Assembly: GCA_963995525.1 (NCBI GenBank)
Contig: CAXEFP010000012.1
Coordinates: forward strand, 124,001 to 188,000
DNA length: 64,000 bases
Direction of reading: 5' to 3'
Source of the DNA: Escarpia spicata
Taxonomy: Eukaryota; Annelida; Polychaeta; Sabellida; Siboglinidae
Shown one piece after another: positions 1-11,084 of this stretch. Every line of letters begins with the position of its first letter. Positions within the stretch are counted from its first letter, which is position 1. A program made the translations under genes and the position numbers. A model generated the notes under the pieces. The model was given only the letters and a program-made list of their open reading frames with translations, did not search any database and was not told where the DNA came from.

Positions 1-84
1 TGGGACATGTTTGTCTCGTGAGTACTGAATGTACTGCTGCTTTAGACAAGATAAAACCTCAAATGGGGATGAGTTTTCACACCT

Positions 85-117
85 ATAACTTACGTAATAT
101 GTTCTTGTAACTTACGT
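85..117. repeat. Short internal direct repeat, TAACTTACGT twice
   Basis: TAACTTACGT occurs at 85-94 and again at 108-117, 23 bp apart, in the first monomer and at the same offset in most others. The first copy runs into the TTACGTAA palindrome; the second runs into GACGGGG. Type B copies from about 14.7 kb rightwards mostly read ACGAGACGG and so lose the second copy. Confidence 0.85.
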
Positions 118-133
118 GACGGGGATAAAACGG

Positions 134-235
134 TAACATGCATTCCCATTTGGGGTTAATCTAGTTATGTGTGTAGCTTGATATCAATCTAGCCTTCGTG
201 AAGATTTGTAACATGCAAAACATCTATTTGGGGTA
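134..235. repeat. Internal half-repeat of the monomer, about 75 bp spacing
   Basis: TAACATGCA followed by a short gap and ATTTGGGGT appears at 134-156 and again at 209-234, a 75 bp offset. A third related ATGGGGAT lies near 63-70. This suggests the 326 bp unit may have grown from a shorter ancestral module of roughly 75-87 bp, now strongly diverged. The similarity is limited to these blocks, so the origin is inference. Confidence 0.5.
178..187. other. 10 bp palindrome TTGATATCAA (EcoRV site)
   Basis: A perfect 10 bp dyad that is kept at offset 178 in almost all monomers; one exception seen is GATATAAAT near 5723. It is followed at offset 194-203 by CTTCGTGAAG, a 4 bp stem with a 2 bp centre. 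Function is unknown. It would make an EcoRV digest give a 326 bp ladder. Confidence 0.8.
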
Positions 236-245
236 AGACCACAGT

Positions 246-255
246 AAGGATCCTT
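246..255. other. 10 bp palindrome AAGGATCCTT (BamHI site), subtype-specific
   Basis: A perfect dyad in monomers reading ATTAAGGATCC or AGTAAGGATCC. Monomers reading TAAAGATCC (many B-derived ends) or AAATATCC (X1) break it. BamHI would therefore cut only a subset of monomers and yield multimers that reflect the HOR structure. Confidence 0.8.
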
Positions 256-1304
256 CCGTCGAAAAAAGTGCACTACAAATACCGTTTTGCTGTGATATGC
301 ATTAATTTTTTTCGAACATTTTGACATGGGACATGTTTGTCTCGTGAGTACTGAATGTACTGCTGCTTTAGATAAGAAAAAACTTCAAATGGGGATTAGT
401 TTTCACACCTATAACTTACGTAATATGTTCTTGTAACTTACGTGACGGAGATAGAACGGTAACATGCATTCCCATTTGTGATTAATCTAGTTATGTGTGT
501 AGCTTGATATCAATCTAGCCTTCGTGAAGATTTGTAACATGCAAAACATCTATTTGGGGTAAGACCACAGTAAGGATCCTTCCGCCGAAAAAAGTGCACT
601 ACAAATACCGTTTTGCTGTGATATGCATTAATTTTTTTCGAACATTTTGACATGGGACATGTTTGTCTCGTGAGTACTGAATGTACTGCTTCTTTAGACA
701 AGATAAAACATCAAATGGGGATGAGTTTTCACACCTATAACTTACGTAATATGTTCTTGTAACTTACGTGACGGGGATAAAACGGTAACATGCATTCCCA
801 TTTGGGGTTAATCTAGTTATGTGTGTAGCTTGATATCAATCTAGCCTTCGTGAAGATTTGTAACATGCAAAACATCTATTTGGGGTAAGACCACAGTAAT
901 GATCCTTCCGCCGAAAAAAGTGCACTACAAATACCGTTTTGCTGTGATATGCATTAATTTTTTTCGAACATTTTGACATGGGACATGTTTGTCTCGTGAG
1001 TACTGAATGTACTGCTGCTTTAGACAAGATAAAACATCAAATGGGGATGAGTTTTCACACCTATAACTTACGTAATATGTTCTTGTAACTTACGTGACGG
1101 GGATAAAACGGTAACATGCATTCCCATTTGGGGTTAATCTAGTTATGTGTGTAGCTTGATATCAATCTAGCCTTCGTGAAGATTTGTAACATGCAAATCA
1201 TCTATTTGGGATAAGACCACATTAAGGATCCTTCCGCCGAAAAAAGTGCACTACAAATACCGTTTTGCTGTGATATGCATAATTTTTTTTCGAACACTTT
1301 GACA

Positions 1305-1630
1305 TGGGACATGTTTGTCTCGTGAGTACTGAAGGTACTGCTGCTTTAGATAAGAAAAAACTTCAAATGGGGATTAGTTTTCACACCTATAACTTACGTA
1401 ATATGTTCTTGTAACTTACGTGACGGGGATAAAACGGTAACATGCATTCCCATTTGGGGTTAATCTAGTTATGTGTGTAGCTTGATATCAATCTAGCCTT
1501 CGTGAAGATTTGTAACATGCAAAACATCTATTTGGGGTAAGACCACATTAAGGATCCTTCCGCCGAAAAAAGTGCACTACAAATACCGTTTTGCTGTGAT
1601 ATGCATTAATTTTTTTCGAACATTTTGACA
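1305..1630. repeat. Mosaic monomer with C, B and A segments
   Basis: It begins with the C marker GAAGGTAC, changes to the B markers GATAAGAAAAAAC and GGATTAG, then to A/C-type ACGGGGATAAAAC and GGGGTTAATC. This combination is not expected from point mutation and indicates exchange or gene conversion inside the monomer. Confidence 0.7.
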
Positions 1631-4600
1631 TGGGACATGTTTGTCTCGTGAGTACTGAATGTACTGCTGCTTTAGATAAGAAAAAACTTCAAATGGGGAT
1701 TAGTTTTCACACCTATAACTTACGTAATATGTTCTTGTAACTTACGTGACGGAGATAGAACGGTAACATGCATTCCCATTTGTGATTAATCTAGTTATGT
1801 GTGTAGCTTGATATCAATCTAGCCTTCGTGAAGATTTGTAACATGCATAACATCTATTTGGGGTAAGACCACATTAAAGATCCTTCCGCCGAAAAAAGTG
1901 CACTACAAATACCGTTTTGCTGTGATATGCATTAATTTTTTTCGAACACTTTGATATGGGACATGTTTGTCTCGTGAGTACTGAAGGTACTGCTGCTTTA
2001 GACAAGAAAAAACTTCAAATGGGGATGAGTTTTCATACCTATAACTTACGTAATATGTTCTTGTAACTTACGTGACGGGGATAAAACGGTAACATGCATT
2101 CCCATTTGGGGTTAATCTAGTTATGTGTGTAGCTTGATATCAATCTAGCCTTCGTGAAGATTTGTAACATGCAAAACATCTATTTGGGGTAAGACCACAT
2201 TAAGGATCCTTCCGCCGAAAAAATTGCACTACAAATACCGTTTTGCTGTGATATGCATTAATTGTTTTCGAACATTTTGACATGGGACATGTTTGTCTCG
2301 TGAGTACTGAATGTACTGCTGCTTTAGACAAGATAAAACATCAAATGGGGATGAGTTTTCACACCTATAACTTACGTAATATGTTCTTGTAACTTACGTG
2401 ACGGGGATAAAACGGTAACATGCATTCCCATTTGGGGTTAATCTAGTTATGTGTGTAGCTTGATATCAATCTAGCCTTCGTGAAGATTTGTAACATGCAA
2501 AACATCTATTTGGAGTAAGACCACATTAAGGATCCTTCCGCCGAAAAAAGTGCACTACAAATACCGTTTTGCTGTGATATGCATTAATTTTTTTCGAAAA
2601 TTTTGACATGGGACATGTTTGTCTCGTGAGTACTGAATGTACTGCTGCTTTAGACAAGATAAAACATCAAATGGGGATGAGTTTTCACACCTATAACTTA
2701 CGTAATATGTTCTTGTAACTTACGTGACGGGGATAAAACGGTAACATGCATTCCCATTTGGGGTTAATCTAGTTATGTGTGTAGCTTGATATCAATCTAG
2801 CCTTCGTGAAGATTTGTAACATGCAAAACATATATTTGGGGTAAGCCCACATTAAGGATCCTTCCGCCGAAAAAAGTGCACTACAAATACAGTTTTGCTG
2901 TGATATGCATTAATTCTTTTCGAACATTTTGACATGGGACATGTTTGTCTCGTGAGTACTGAATGTACTGCTGCTTTAGACAAGATAAAACATCAAATGG
3001 GGATGAGTTTTCACACCTATAACTTACGTAATATGTTCTTGTAACTTACGTGACGGGGATAAAACGGTAACATGCATTCCCATTTGGGGTTAATCTAGTT
3101 ATGTGTGTAGCTTGATATCAATCTAGCCTTCGTGAAGATTTGTAACATGCAAAACATCTATTTGGGGTAAGACCACATTAAGGATCCTTCCGCCGAAAAA
3201 AGTGCACTACAAATACCGTTTTGCTGTGATATGCATTAATTTTTTTCGAACATTTTGACATGGGACATGTTTGTCTCGTGAGTACTGAATGTACTGCTGC
3301 TTTAGATAAGAAAAAACTTCAAATGGGGATTAGTTTTCACACCTATAACTTACGTAATATGTTCTTGTAACTTACGTGACGGAGATAGAACGGTAACATG
3401 CATTCCCATTTGTGATTAATCTAGTTATGTGTGTAGCTTGATATCAATCTAGCCTTCGTGAAGATTTGTAACATGCATAACATCTATTTGGGGTAAGACC
3501 ACATTAAAGATCCTTCCGCCGAAAAAAGTGCACTACAAATACCGTTTTGCTGTGATATGCATTAATTTTGTTCGAACACTTTGATTTGGGACATGTTTGT
3601 CTCGTGAGTACTGAAGGTACTGCTGCTTTAGACAAGAAAAAACTTCAAATGGGGATGAGTTTTCATACCTATAACTTACGTAATATGTTCTTGTAACTTA
3701 CGTGACGGGGATAAAACGGTAACATGCATTCCCATTTGGGGTTAATCTAGTTATGTGTGTAGCTTGATATCAATCTAGCCTTCGTGAAGATTTGTAACAT
3801 GCAAAACATCTATTTGGGGTAAGACCACATTAAGGATCCTTCCGCCGAAAAAATTGCACTACAAATACCGTTTTGCTGTGATATGCATTAATTGTTTTCG
3901 AACATTTTGACATGGGACATGTTTGTCTCGTGAGTACTGAATGTACTGCTGCTTTAGACAAGATAAAACATCAAATGGGGATGAGTTTTCACACCTATAA
4001 CTTACGTAATATGTTCTTGTAACTTACGTGACGGGGATAAAACGGTAACATGCATTCCCATTTGGGGTTAATCTAGTTATGTGTGTAGCTTGATATCAAT
4101 CTAGCCTTCGTGAAGATTTGTAACATGCAAAACATCTATTTGGAGTAAGACCACATTAAGGATCCTTCCGCCGAAAAAAGTGCACTACAAATACCGTTTT
4201 GCTGTGATATGCATTAATTTTTTTCGAAAATTTTGACATGGGACATGTTTGTCTCGTGAGTACTGAATGTACTGCTGCTTTAGACAAGATAAAACATCAA
4301 ATGGGGATGAGTTTTCACACCTATAACTTACGTAATATGTTCTTGTAACTTACGTGACGGGGATAAAACGGTAACATGCATTCCCATTTGGGATTAATCT
4401 AGTTATGTGTGTAGCTTGATATCAATCTAGCCTTCGTGAAGATTTGTAACATGCAAAACATATATTTGGGGTAAGCCCACATTAAGGATCCTTCCGCCGA
4501 AAAAAGTGCACTACAAATACCGTTTTGCTGTGATATGCATTAATTCTTTTCGAACATTTTGACATGGGACATGTTTGTCTCGTGAGTACTGAATATACTG

Positions 4601-6520
4601 CTGCTTTAGACAAGATAAAACATCAAATGGGGATGAGTTTTCACACCTATAACTTACGTAATATGTTCTTGTAACTTACGTGACGGGGATAAAACGGTAA
4701 CATGCATTCCCATTTGGGGTTAATCTAGTTATGTGTGTAGCTTGATATCAATCTAGCCTTCGTGAAGATTTGTAACATGCAAAACATCTATTTGGGGTAA
4801 GACCACATTAAGGATCCTTCCGCCGAAAAAAGTGCACTACAAATACCGTTTTGCTGTGATATGCATTAATTTTTTTCGAACATTTTGACATGGGACATGT
4901 TTGTCTCGTGAGTACTGAATGTACTGCTGCTTTAGATAAGAAAAAACTTCAAATGGGGATTAGTTTTCACACCTATAACTTACGTAATATGTTCTTGTAA
5001 CTTACGTGACGGAGATAGAACGGTAACATGCATTCCCATTTGTGATTAATCTAGTTATGTGTGTAGCTTGATATCAATCTAGCCTTCGTGAAGATTTGTA
5101 ACATGCATAACATCTATTTAGGGTAAGACCACATTAAAGATCCTTCCGCCGAAAAAAGTGCACTACAAATACCGTTTTGCTGTGATATGCATTAATTTTT
5201 TTCGAACACTTTGATTTGGGACATGTTTGTCTCGTGAGTACTGAAGGTACTGCTGCTTTAGACAAGAAAAAACTTCAAATGGGGATGAGTTTTCATACCT
5301 ATAACTTACGTAATATGTTCTTGTAACTTACGTGACGGGGATAAAACGGTAACATGCATTCCCATTTGGGGTTAATCTAGTTATGTGTGTAGCTTGATAT
5401 CAATCTAGCCTTCGTGAAGATTTGTAACATGCAAAACATCTATTTGGGGTAAGACCACATTAAGGATCCTTCCGCCGAAAAAATTGCACTACAAATACCG
5501 TTTTGCTGTGATATGCATTAATTTTTTTCGAACATTTTGACATGGGACATGTTTGTCTCGTGAGTACTGAATGTACTGCTGCTTTAGACAAGATAAAACA
5601 TCAAATGGGGATGAGTTTTCACACCTATAACTTACGTAATATGTTCTTGTAACTTACGTGACGGGGATAAAACGGTAACATGCATTCCCATTTGGGGTTA
5701 ATCTAGTTATGTGTGTAGCTTGATATAAATCTAGCCTTCGTGAAGATTTGTAACATGCAAAACATCTATTTGGAGTAAGACCACATTAAGGATCCTTCCG
5801 CCGAAAAAAGTGCACTACAAATACCGTTTTGCTGTGATATGCATTAATTTTTTTCGAAAATTTTGACATGGGACATGTTTGTCTCGTGAGTACTGAATGT
5901 ACTGCTGCTTTAGACAAGATAAAACATCAAATGGGGATGAGTTTTCACACCTATAACTTACGTAATATGTTCTTGTAACTTACGTGACGGGGATAAAACG
6001 GTAACATGCATTCCCATTTGGGGTTAATCTAGTTATGTGTGTAGCTTGATATCAATCTAGCCTTCGTGAAGATTTGTAACATGCAAAACATATATTTGGG
6101 GTAAGCCCACATTAACGATCCTTCCGCCGAAAAAAGTGCACTACAAATACCGTTTTGCTGTGATATGCATTAATTCTTTTCGAACATTTTGACATGGGAC
6201 ATGTTTGTCTCGTGAGTACTGAATGTACTGCTGCTTTAGACAAGATAAAACATCAAATGGGGATGAGTTTTCACACCTATAACTTACGTAATATGTTCTT
6301 GTAACTTACGTGACGGGGATAAAACGGTAACATGCATTCCCATTTGGGGTTAATCTAGTTATGTGTGTAGCTTGATATCAATCTAGCCTTCGTGAAGATT
6401 TGTAACATGCAAATCATCTATTTGGGGTAAGACCACAGTAATGATCCTTCCGCCGAAAAAAGTGCACTACAAATACCGTTTTGCTGTGATATGCATTAAT
6501 TTTTTTCGAACATTTTGACA
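1631..6520. repeat. 5-mer HOR, three copies of 1630 bp
   Basis: Units start at 1631, 3261 and 4891. Each has the order B, C, A, A, A. Marker sets repeat every 1630 bp: TTGGAGTAAG with CGAAAATTTT in the third monomer (CGAAAA near 2595, 4225 and 5855) and TAATTCTTTT in the fourth (near 2911, 4541 and 6171). Copies carry a few private changes, for example AATACAG near 2890, GAATATAC near 4594, GATATAAAT near 5723 and TTAACGATCC near 6114. The final monomer of the third unit switches near its middle to the GCAAATCATC, CAGTAATG variant, so the true right edge is around 6400. Confidence 0.92.
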
Positions 6521-9500
6521 TGGGACATGTTTGTCTCGTGAGTACTGAATGTACTGCTGCTTTAGACAAGATAAAACATCAAATGGGGATGAGTTTTCAC
6601 ACCTATAACTTACGTAATATGTTCTTGTAACTTACGTGACGGGGATAAAACGGTAACATGCATTCCCATTTGGGGTTAATCTAGTTATGTGTGTAGCTTG
6701 ATATCAATCTAGCCTTCGTGAAGATTTGTAACATGCAAATCATCTATTTGGGATAAGACCACATTAAGGATCCTTCCGCCGAAAAAAGTGCACTACAAAT
6801 ACCGTTTTGCTGTGATATGCATAATTTTTTTTCGAACACTTTGACATGGGACATGTTTGTCTCGTGAGTACTGAATGTACTGCTGCTTTAGATAAGAAAA
6901 AACTTCAAATGGGGATTAGTTTTCACACCTATAACTTACGTAATATGTTCTTGTAACTTACGTGACGGAGATAGAACGGTAACATACATTCCCATTTGTG
7001 ATTAATCTAGTTATGTTTGTAGCTTGATATCAATCTAGCCTCCGTGAAGATTTGTAACATGCAAAACATCTATTTGGGGTAAGACCACATTAAAGATCCT
7101 TCCGCCGAAAAAAGTGCACTACAAATACCGTTTTGCTGTGATATGCATTAATTTTTTTCGAACACTTTGATATGGGACATGTTTGTCTCGTGAGTACTGA
7201 AGGTACTGCTGCTTTAGACAAGAAAAAACTTCAAATGGGGATGAGTTTTCATACCTATAACTTACGTAATATGTTCTTGTAACTTACGTGACGGGGATAA
7301 AACGGTAACATGCATTCCCATTTGGGGTTAATCTAGTTATGTGTGTAGCTTGATATCAATCTAGCCTTCGTGAAGATTTGTAACATGCAAAACATATATT
7401 TGGGGTAAGATCACATTAAGGATCCTTCCGCCGAAAAAAGTGCACTACAAATACCGTTTTGCTGTGATATGCATTAATTTTTTTCGAACATTTTGACATG
7501 GGACATGTTTGTCTCGTGAGTACTGAATGTACTGCTGCTTTAGATAAGAAAAAACTTCAAATGGGGATTAGTTTTCACACCTATAACTTACGTAATATGT
7601 TCTTGTAACTTACGTGACGGAGATAGAACGGTAACATGCATTCCCATTTGTGATTAATCTAGTTATGTGTGTAGCTTGATATCAATCTAGCCTTCGTGAA
7701 GATTTGTAACATGCATAACATCTATTTGGGGTAAGACCACATTAAAGATCCTTCCGCCGAAAAAAGTGCACTACAAATACCGTTTTGCTGTGATATGCAT
7801 AAATTTTTTTCGAACACTTTGATATGGGACATGTTTGTCTCGTGAGTACTGAAGGTACTGCTGCTTTAGACAAGAAAAAAATTCAAATGGGGATGAGTTT
7901 TCATACCTATAACTTACGTAATATGTTCTTGTAACTTACGTGACGGGGATAAAACGGTAACATGCATTCCAATTTGGGGTTAATCTAGTTATGTGTGTAG
8001 CTTGATATCAATCTAGCCTTCGTGAAGATTTGTAACATGCAAAACATCTATTTGGGGTAAGACCACATTAAGGATCCTTCCGCCGAAAAAATTGCACTAC
8101 AAATACCGTTTTGCTGTGATATGCATTAATTTTTTTCGAACATTTTGACATGGGACATGTTTGTCTCGTGAGTACTGAATGTACTGCTGCTTTAGACAAG
8201 ATAAAACATCAAATGGGGATGAGTTTTCACACCTATAACTTACGTAATATGTTCTTGTAACTTACGTGACGGGGATAAAACGGTAACATGCATTCCCATT
8301 TGGGGTTAATCTAGTTATGTGTGTAGCTTGATATCAATCTAGCCTTCGTGAAGATTTGTAACATGCATAACATCTATTTGGGGTAAGACCACATTAAAGA
8401 TCCTTCCGCCGAAAAAAGTGCACTACAAATACCGTTTTGCTGTGATATGCATTAATTTTTTTCGAACACTTTGATATGGGACATGTTTGTCTCGTGAGTA
8501 CTGAAGGTACTGCTGCTTTAGACAAGAAAAAACTTCAAATGGGGATGAGTTTTCATACCTATAACTTACGTAATATGTTCTTGTAACTTACGTGACGGGG
8601 ATAAAACGGTAACATGTATTCCCATTTGGGGTTAATCTAGTTATGTGTGTAGCTTGATATCAATCTAGCCTTCGTGAAGATTTGTAACATGCAAATCATC
8701 TATTTGGGGTAAGACCACAGTAATGATCCTTCCGCCGAAAAAAGTGCACTACAAATACCGTTTTGCTGTGATATGCATTAATTTTTTTCGAACATTTTGA
8801 CATGGGACATGTTTGTCTCGTGAGTACTGAATGTACTGCTGCTTTAGACAAGATAAAACATCAAATGGGGATGAGTTTTCACACCTATAACTTACGTAAT
8901 ATGTTCTTGTAACTTACGTGACGGGGATAAAACGGTAACATGCATTCCCATTTGGGGTTAATCTAGTTATGTGTGTAGCTTGATATCAATCTAGCCTTCG
9001 TGAAGATTTGTAACATGCAAATCATCTATTTGGGATAAGACCACATTAAGGATCCTTCCGCCGAAAAAAGTGCACTACAAATACCGTTTTGCTGTGATAT
9101 GCATAATTTTTTTTCGAACACTTTGACATGGGACATGTTTGTCTCGTGAGTACTGAATGTACTGCTGCTTTAGATAAGAAAAAACTTCAAATGGGGATTA
9201 GTTTTCACACCTATAACTTACGTAATATGTTCTTGTAACTTACGTGACGGAGATAGAACGGTAACATACATTCCCATTTGTGATTAATCTAGTTATGTTT
9301 GTAGCTTGATATCAATCTAGCCTCCGTGAAGATTTGTAACATGCAAAACATCTATTTGGGGTAAGACCACATTAAAGATCCTTCCGCCGAAAAAAGTGCA
9401 CTACAAATACCGTTTTGCTGTGATATGCATTAATTTTTTTCGAACACTTTGATATGGGACATGTTTGTCTCGTGAGTACTGAAGGTACTGCTGCTTTAGA

Positions 9501-11084
9501 CAAGAAAAAACTTCAAATGGGGATGAGTTTTCATACCTATAACTTACGTAATATGTTCTTGTAACTTACGTGACGGGGATAAAACGGTAACATGCATTCC
9601 CATTTGGGGTTAATCTAGTTATGTGTGTAGCTTGATATCAATCTAGCCTTCGTGAAGATTTGTAACATGCAAAACATATATTTGGGGTAAGATCACATTA
9701 AGGATCCTTCCGCCGAAAAAAGTGCACTACAAATACCGTTTTGCTGTGATATGCATTAATTTTTTTCGAACATTTTGACATGGGACATGTTTGTCTCGTG
9801 AGTACTGAATGTACTGCTGCTTTAGATAAGAAAAAACTTCAAATGGGGATTAGTTTTCACACCTATAACTTACGTAATATGTTCTTGTAACTTACGTGAC
9901 GGAGATAGAACGGTAACATGCATTCCCATTTGTGATTAATCTAGTTATGTGTGTAGCTTGATATCAATCTAGCCTTCGTGAAGATTTGTAACATGCATAA
10001 CATCTATTTGGGGTAAGACCACATTAAAGATCCTTCCGCCGAAAAAAGTGCACTACAAATACCGTTTTGCTGTGATATGCATTAATTTTTTTCGAACACT
10101 TTGATATGGGACATGTTTGTCTCGTGAGTACTGAAGGTACTGCTGCTTTAGACAAGAAAAAAATTCAAATGGGGATGAGTTTTCATACCTATAACTTACG
10201 TAATATGTTCTTGTAACTTACGTGACGGGGATAAAACGGTAACATGCATTCCAATTTGGGGTTAATCTAGTTATGTGTGTAGCTTGATATCAATCTAGCC
10301 TTCGTGAAGATTTGTAACATGCAAAACATCTATTTGGGGTAAGACCACATTAAGGATCCTTCCGCCGAAAAAATTGCACTACAAATACCGTTTTGCTGTG
10401 ATATGCATTAATTTTTTTCGAACATTTTGACATGGGACATGTTTGTCTCGTGAGTACTGAATGTACTGCTGCTTTTGACAAGATAAAACATCAAATGGGG
10501 ATGAGTTTTCACACCTATAACTTACGTAATATGTTCTTGTAACTTACGTGACGGGGATAAAACGGTAACATGCATTCCCATTTGGGGTTAATCTAGTTAT
10601 GTGTGTAGCTTGATATCAATCTAGCCTTCGTGAAGATTTGTAACATGCATAACATCTATTTGGGGTAAGACCACATTAAAGATCCTTCCGCCGAAAAAAG
10701 TGCACTACAAATACCGTTTTGCTGTGATATGCATTAATTTTTTTCGAACACTTTGATATGGGACATGTTTGTCTCGTGAGTACTGAAGGTACTGCTGCTT
10801 TAGACAAGAAAAAACTTCAAATGGGGATGAGTTTTCATACCTATAACTTACGTAATATGTTCTTGTAACTTACGTGACGGGGATAAAACGGTAACATGTA
10901 TTCCCATTTGGGGTTAATCTAGTTATGTGTGTAGCTTGATATCAATCTAGCCTTCGTGAAGATTTGTAACATGCAAAACATCTATTTGGGGTAAGACCAC
11001 ATTAAGGATCCTTCCGCCGAAAAAAGTGCACTACAAATACCGTTTTGCTGTGATATGCATTAATTTTTTTCGAACATTTTGACA
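6521..11084. repeat. 7-mer HOR, two copies of 2282 bp
   Basis: Units start at 6521 and 8803. Rare markers recur exactly 2282 bp apart: GCAAATCATC with GGGATAAG (6733 and 9015), AACATACATT with TTATGTTTGT, GCCTCCGTG, ATTCCAATTT and ACATGTATT. Only two differences between copies were noticed: GCATAAATT near 7798 against GCATTAATT, and GCTTTTGAC near 10471 against GCTTTAGAC. Identity probably extends left of 6521 into the preceding monomer from about 6340, and ends near 10970. Confidence 0.92.

Larger units (their letters stand above)
1..326. repeat. Representative satellite monomer (copy 1, type A)
   Basis: This copy shows the basic unit. It carries many short perfect palindromes: ACATGT at 5-10, AGTACT at 21-26, TTACGTAA at 90-97, ATGCAT at 138-143 and 297-302, TTGATATCAA at 178-187, AAGGATCCTT at 246-255, AGTGCACT at 267-274, ATTAAT at 301-306 and TTCGAA at 311-316. 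GGGG occurs at 65-68, 121-124, 152-155 and 230-233, always on this strand. EcoRV (GATATC) and BamHI (GGATCC) sites lie in the two 10 bp palindromes; the EcoRV site is kept in nearly all copies, the BamHI site only in copies ending their central region with TAAGGATCC. Two private changes, AAAACCTC and CCGTCG, recur together only in the copy at 13692. Confidence 0.95.
1..1630. repeat. Irregular left segment, 5 monomers
   Basis: Copies 1-5 do not form a repeating higher-order unit here. Copy 2 (327) is type B on its left but has an A-like right end. Copies 3 and 4 (653, 979) share rare markers with the copies at 6195/6521 and 8477/8803: CAGTAATGATCC in the first, and GCAAATCATC with GGGATAAG and GCATAATTT in the second. 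Copy 5 (1305) is a mosaic. The segment looks like the edge of an older HOR related to the 7-mer further right. Confidence 0.8.

Noticed and set aside
150..162. Telomere-like GGGGTTA in the monomer
   Set aside because: A single occurrence of the motif per monomer, not tandem telomeric repeats.
65..233. Four GGGG runs per monomer on the plus strand as a G-quadruplex
   Set aside because: The runs are separated by about 52, 27 and 74 bp, too far apart for a canonical intramolecular quadruplex, and type B monomers lose two of them.
246..265. CENP-B-box-like sequence on the minus strand (TTTCGGCGGAAGGATCC)
   Set aside because: The first 12 positions match the mammalian box at 10, but the required CGGG half is replaced by GATC. 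The resemblance is probably chance.
303..312. T7-8 run as a promoter, terminator or primer tract
   Set aside because: It is a short T tract that varies among copies (TTTTTTT, TGTTTT, TTTGTTT, TCTTTT) with no coding unit or RNA gene beside it.
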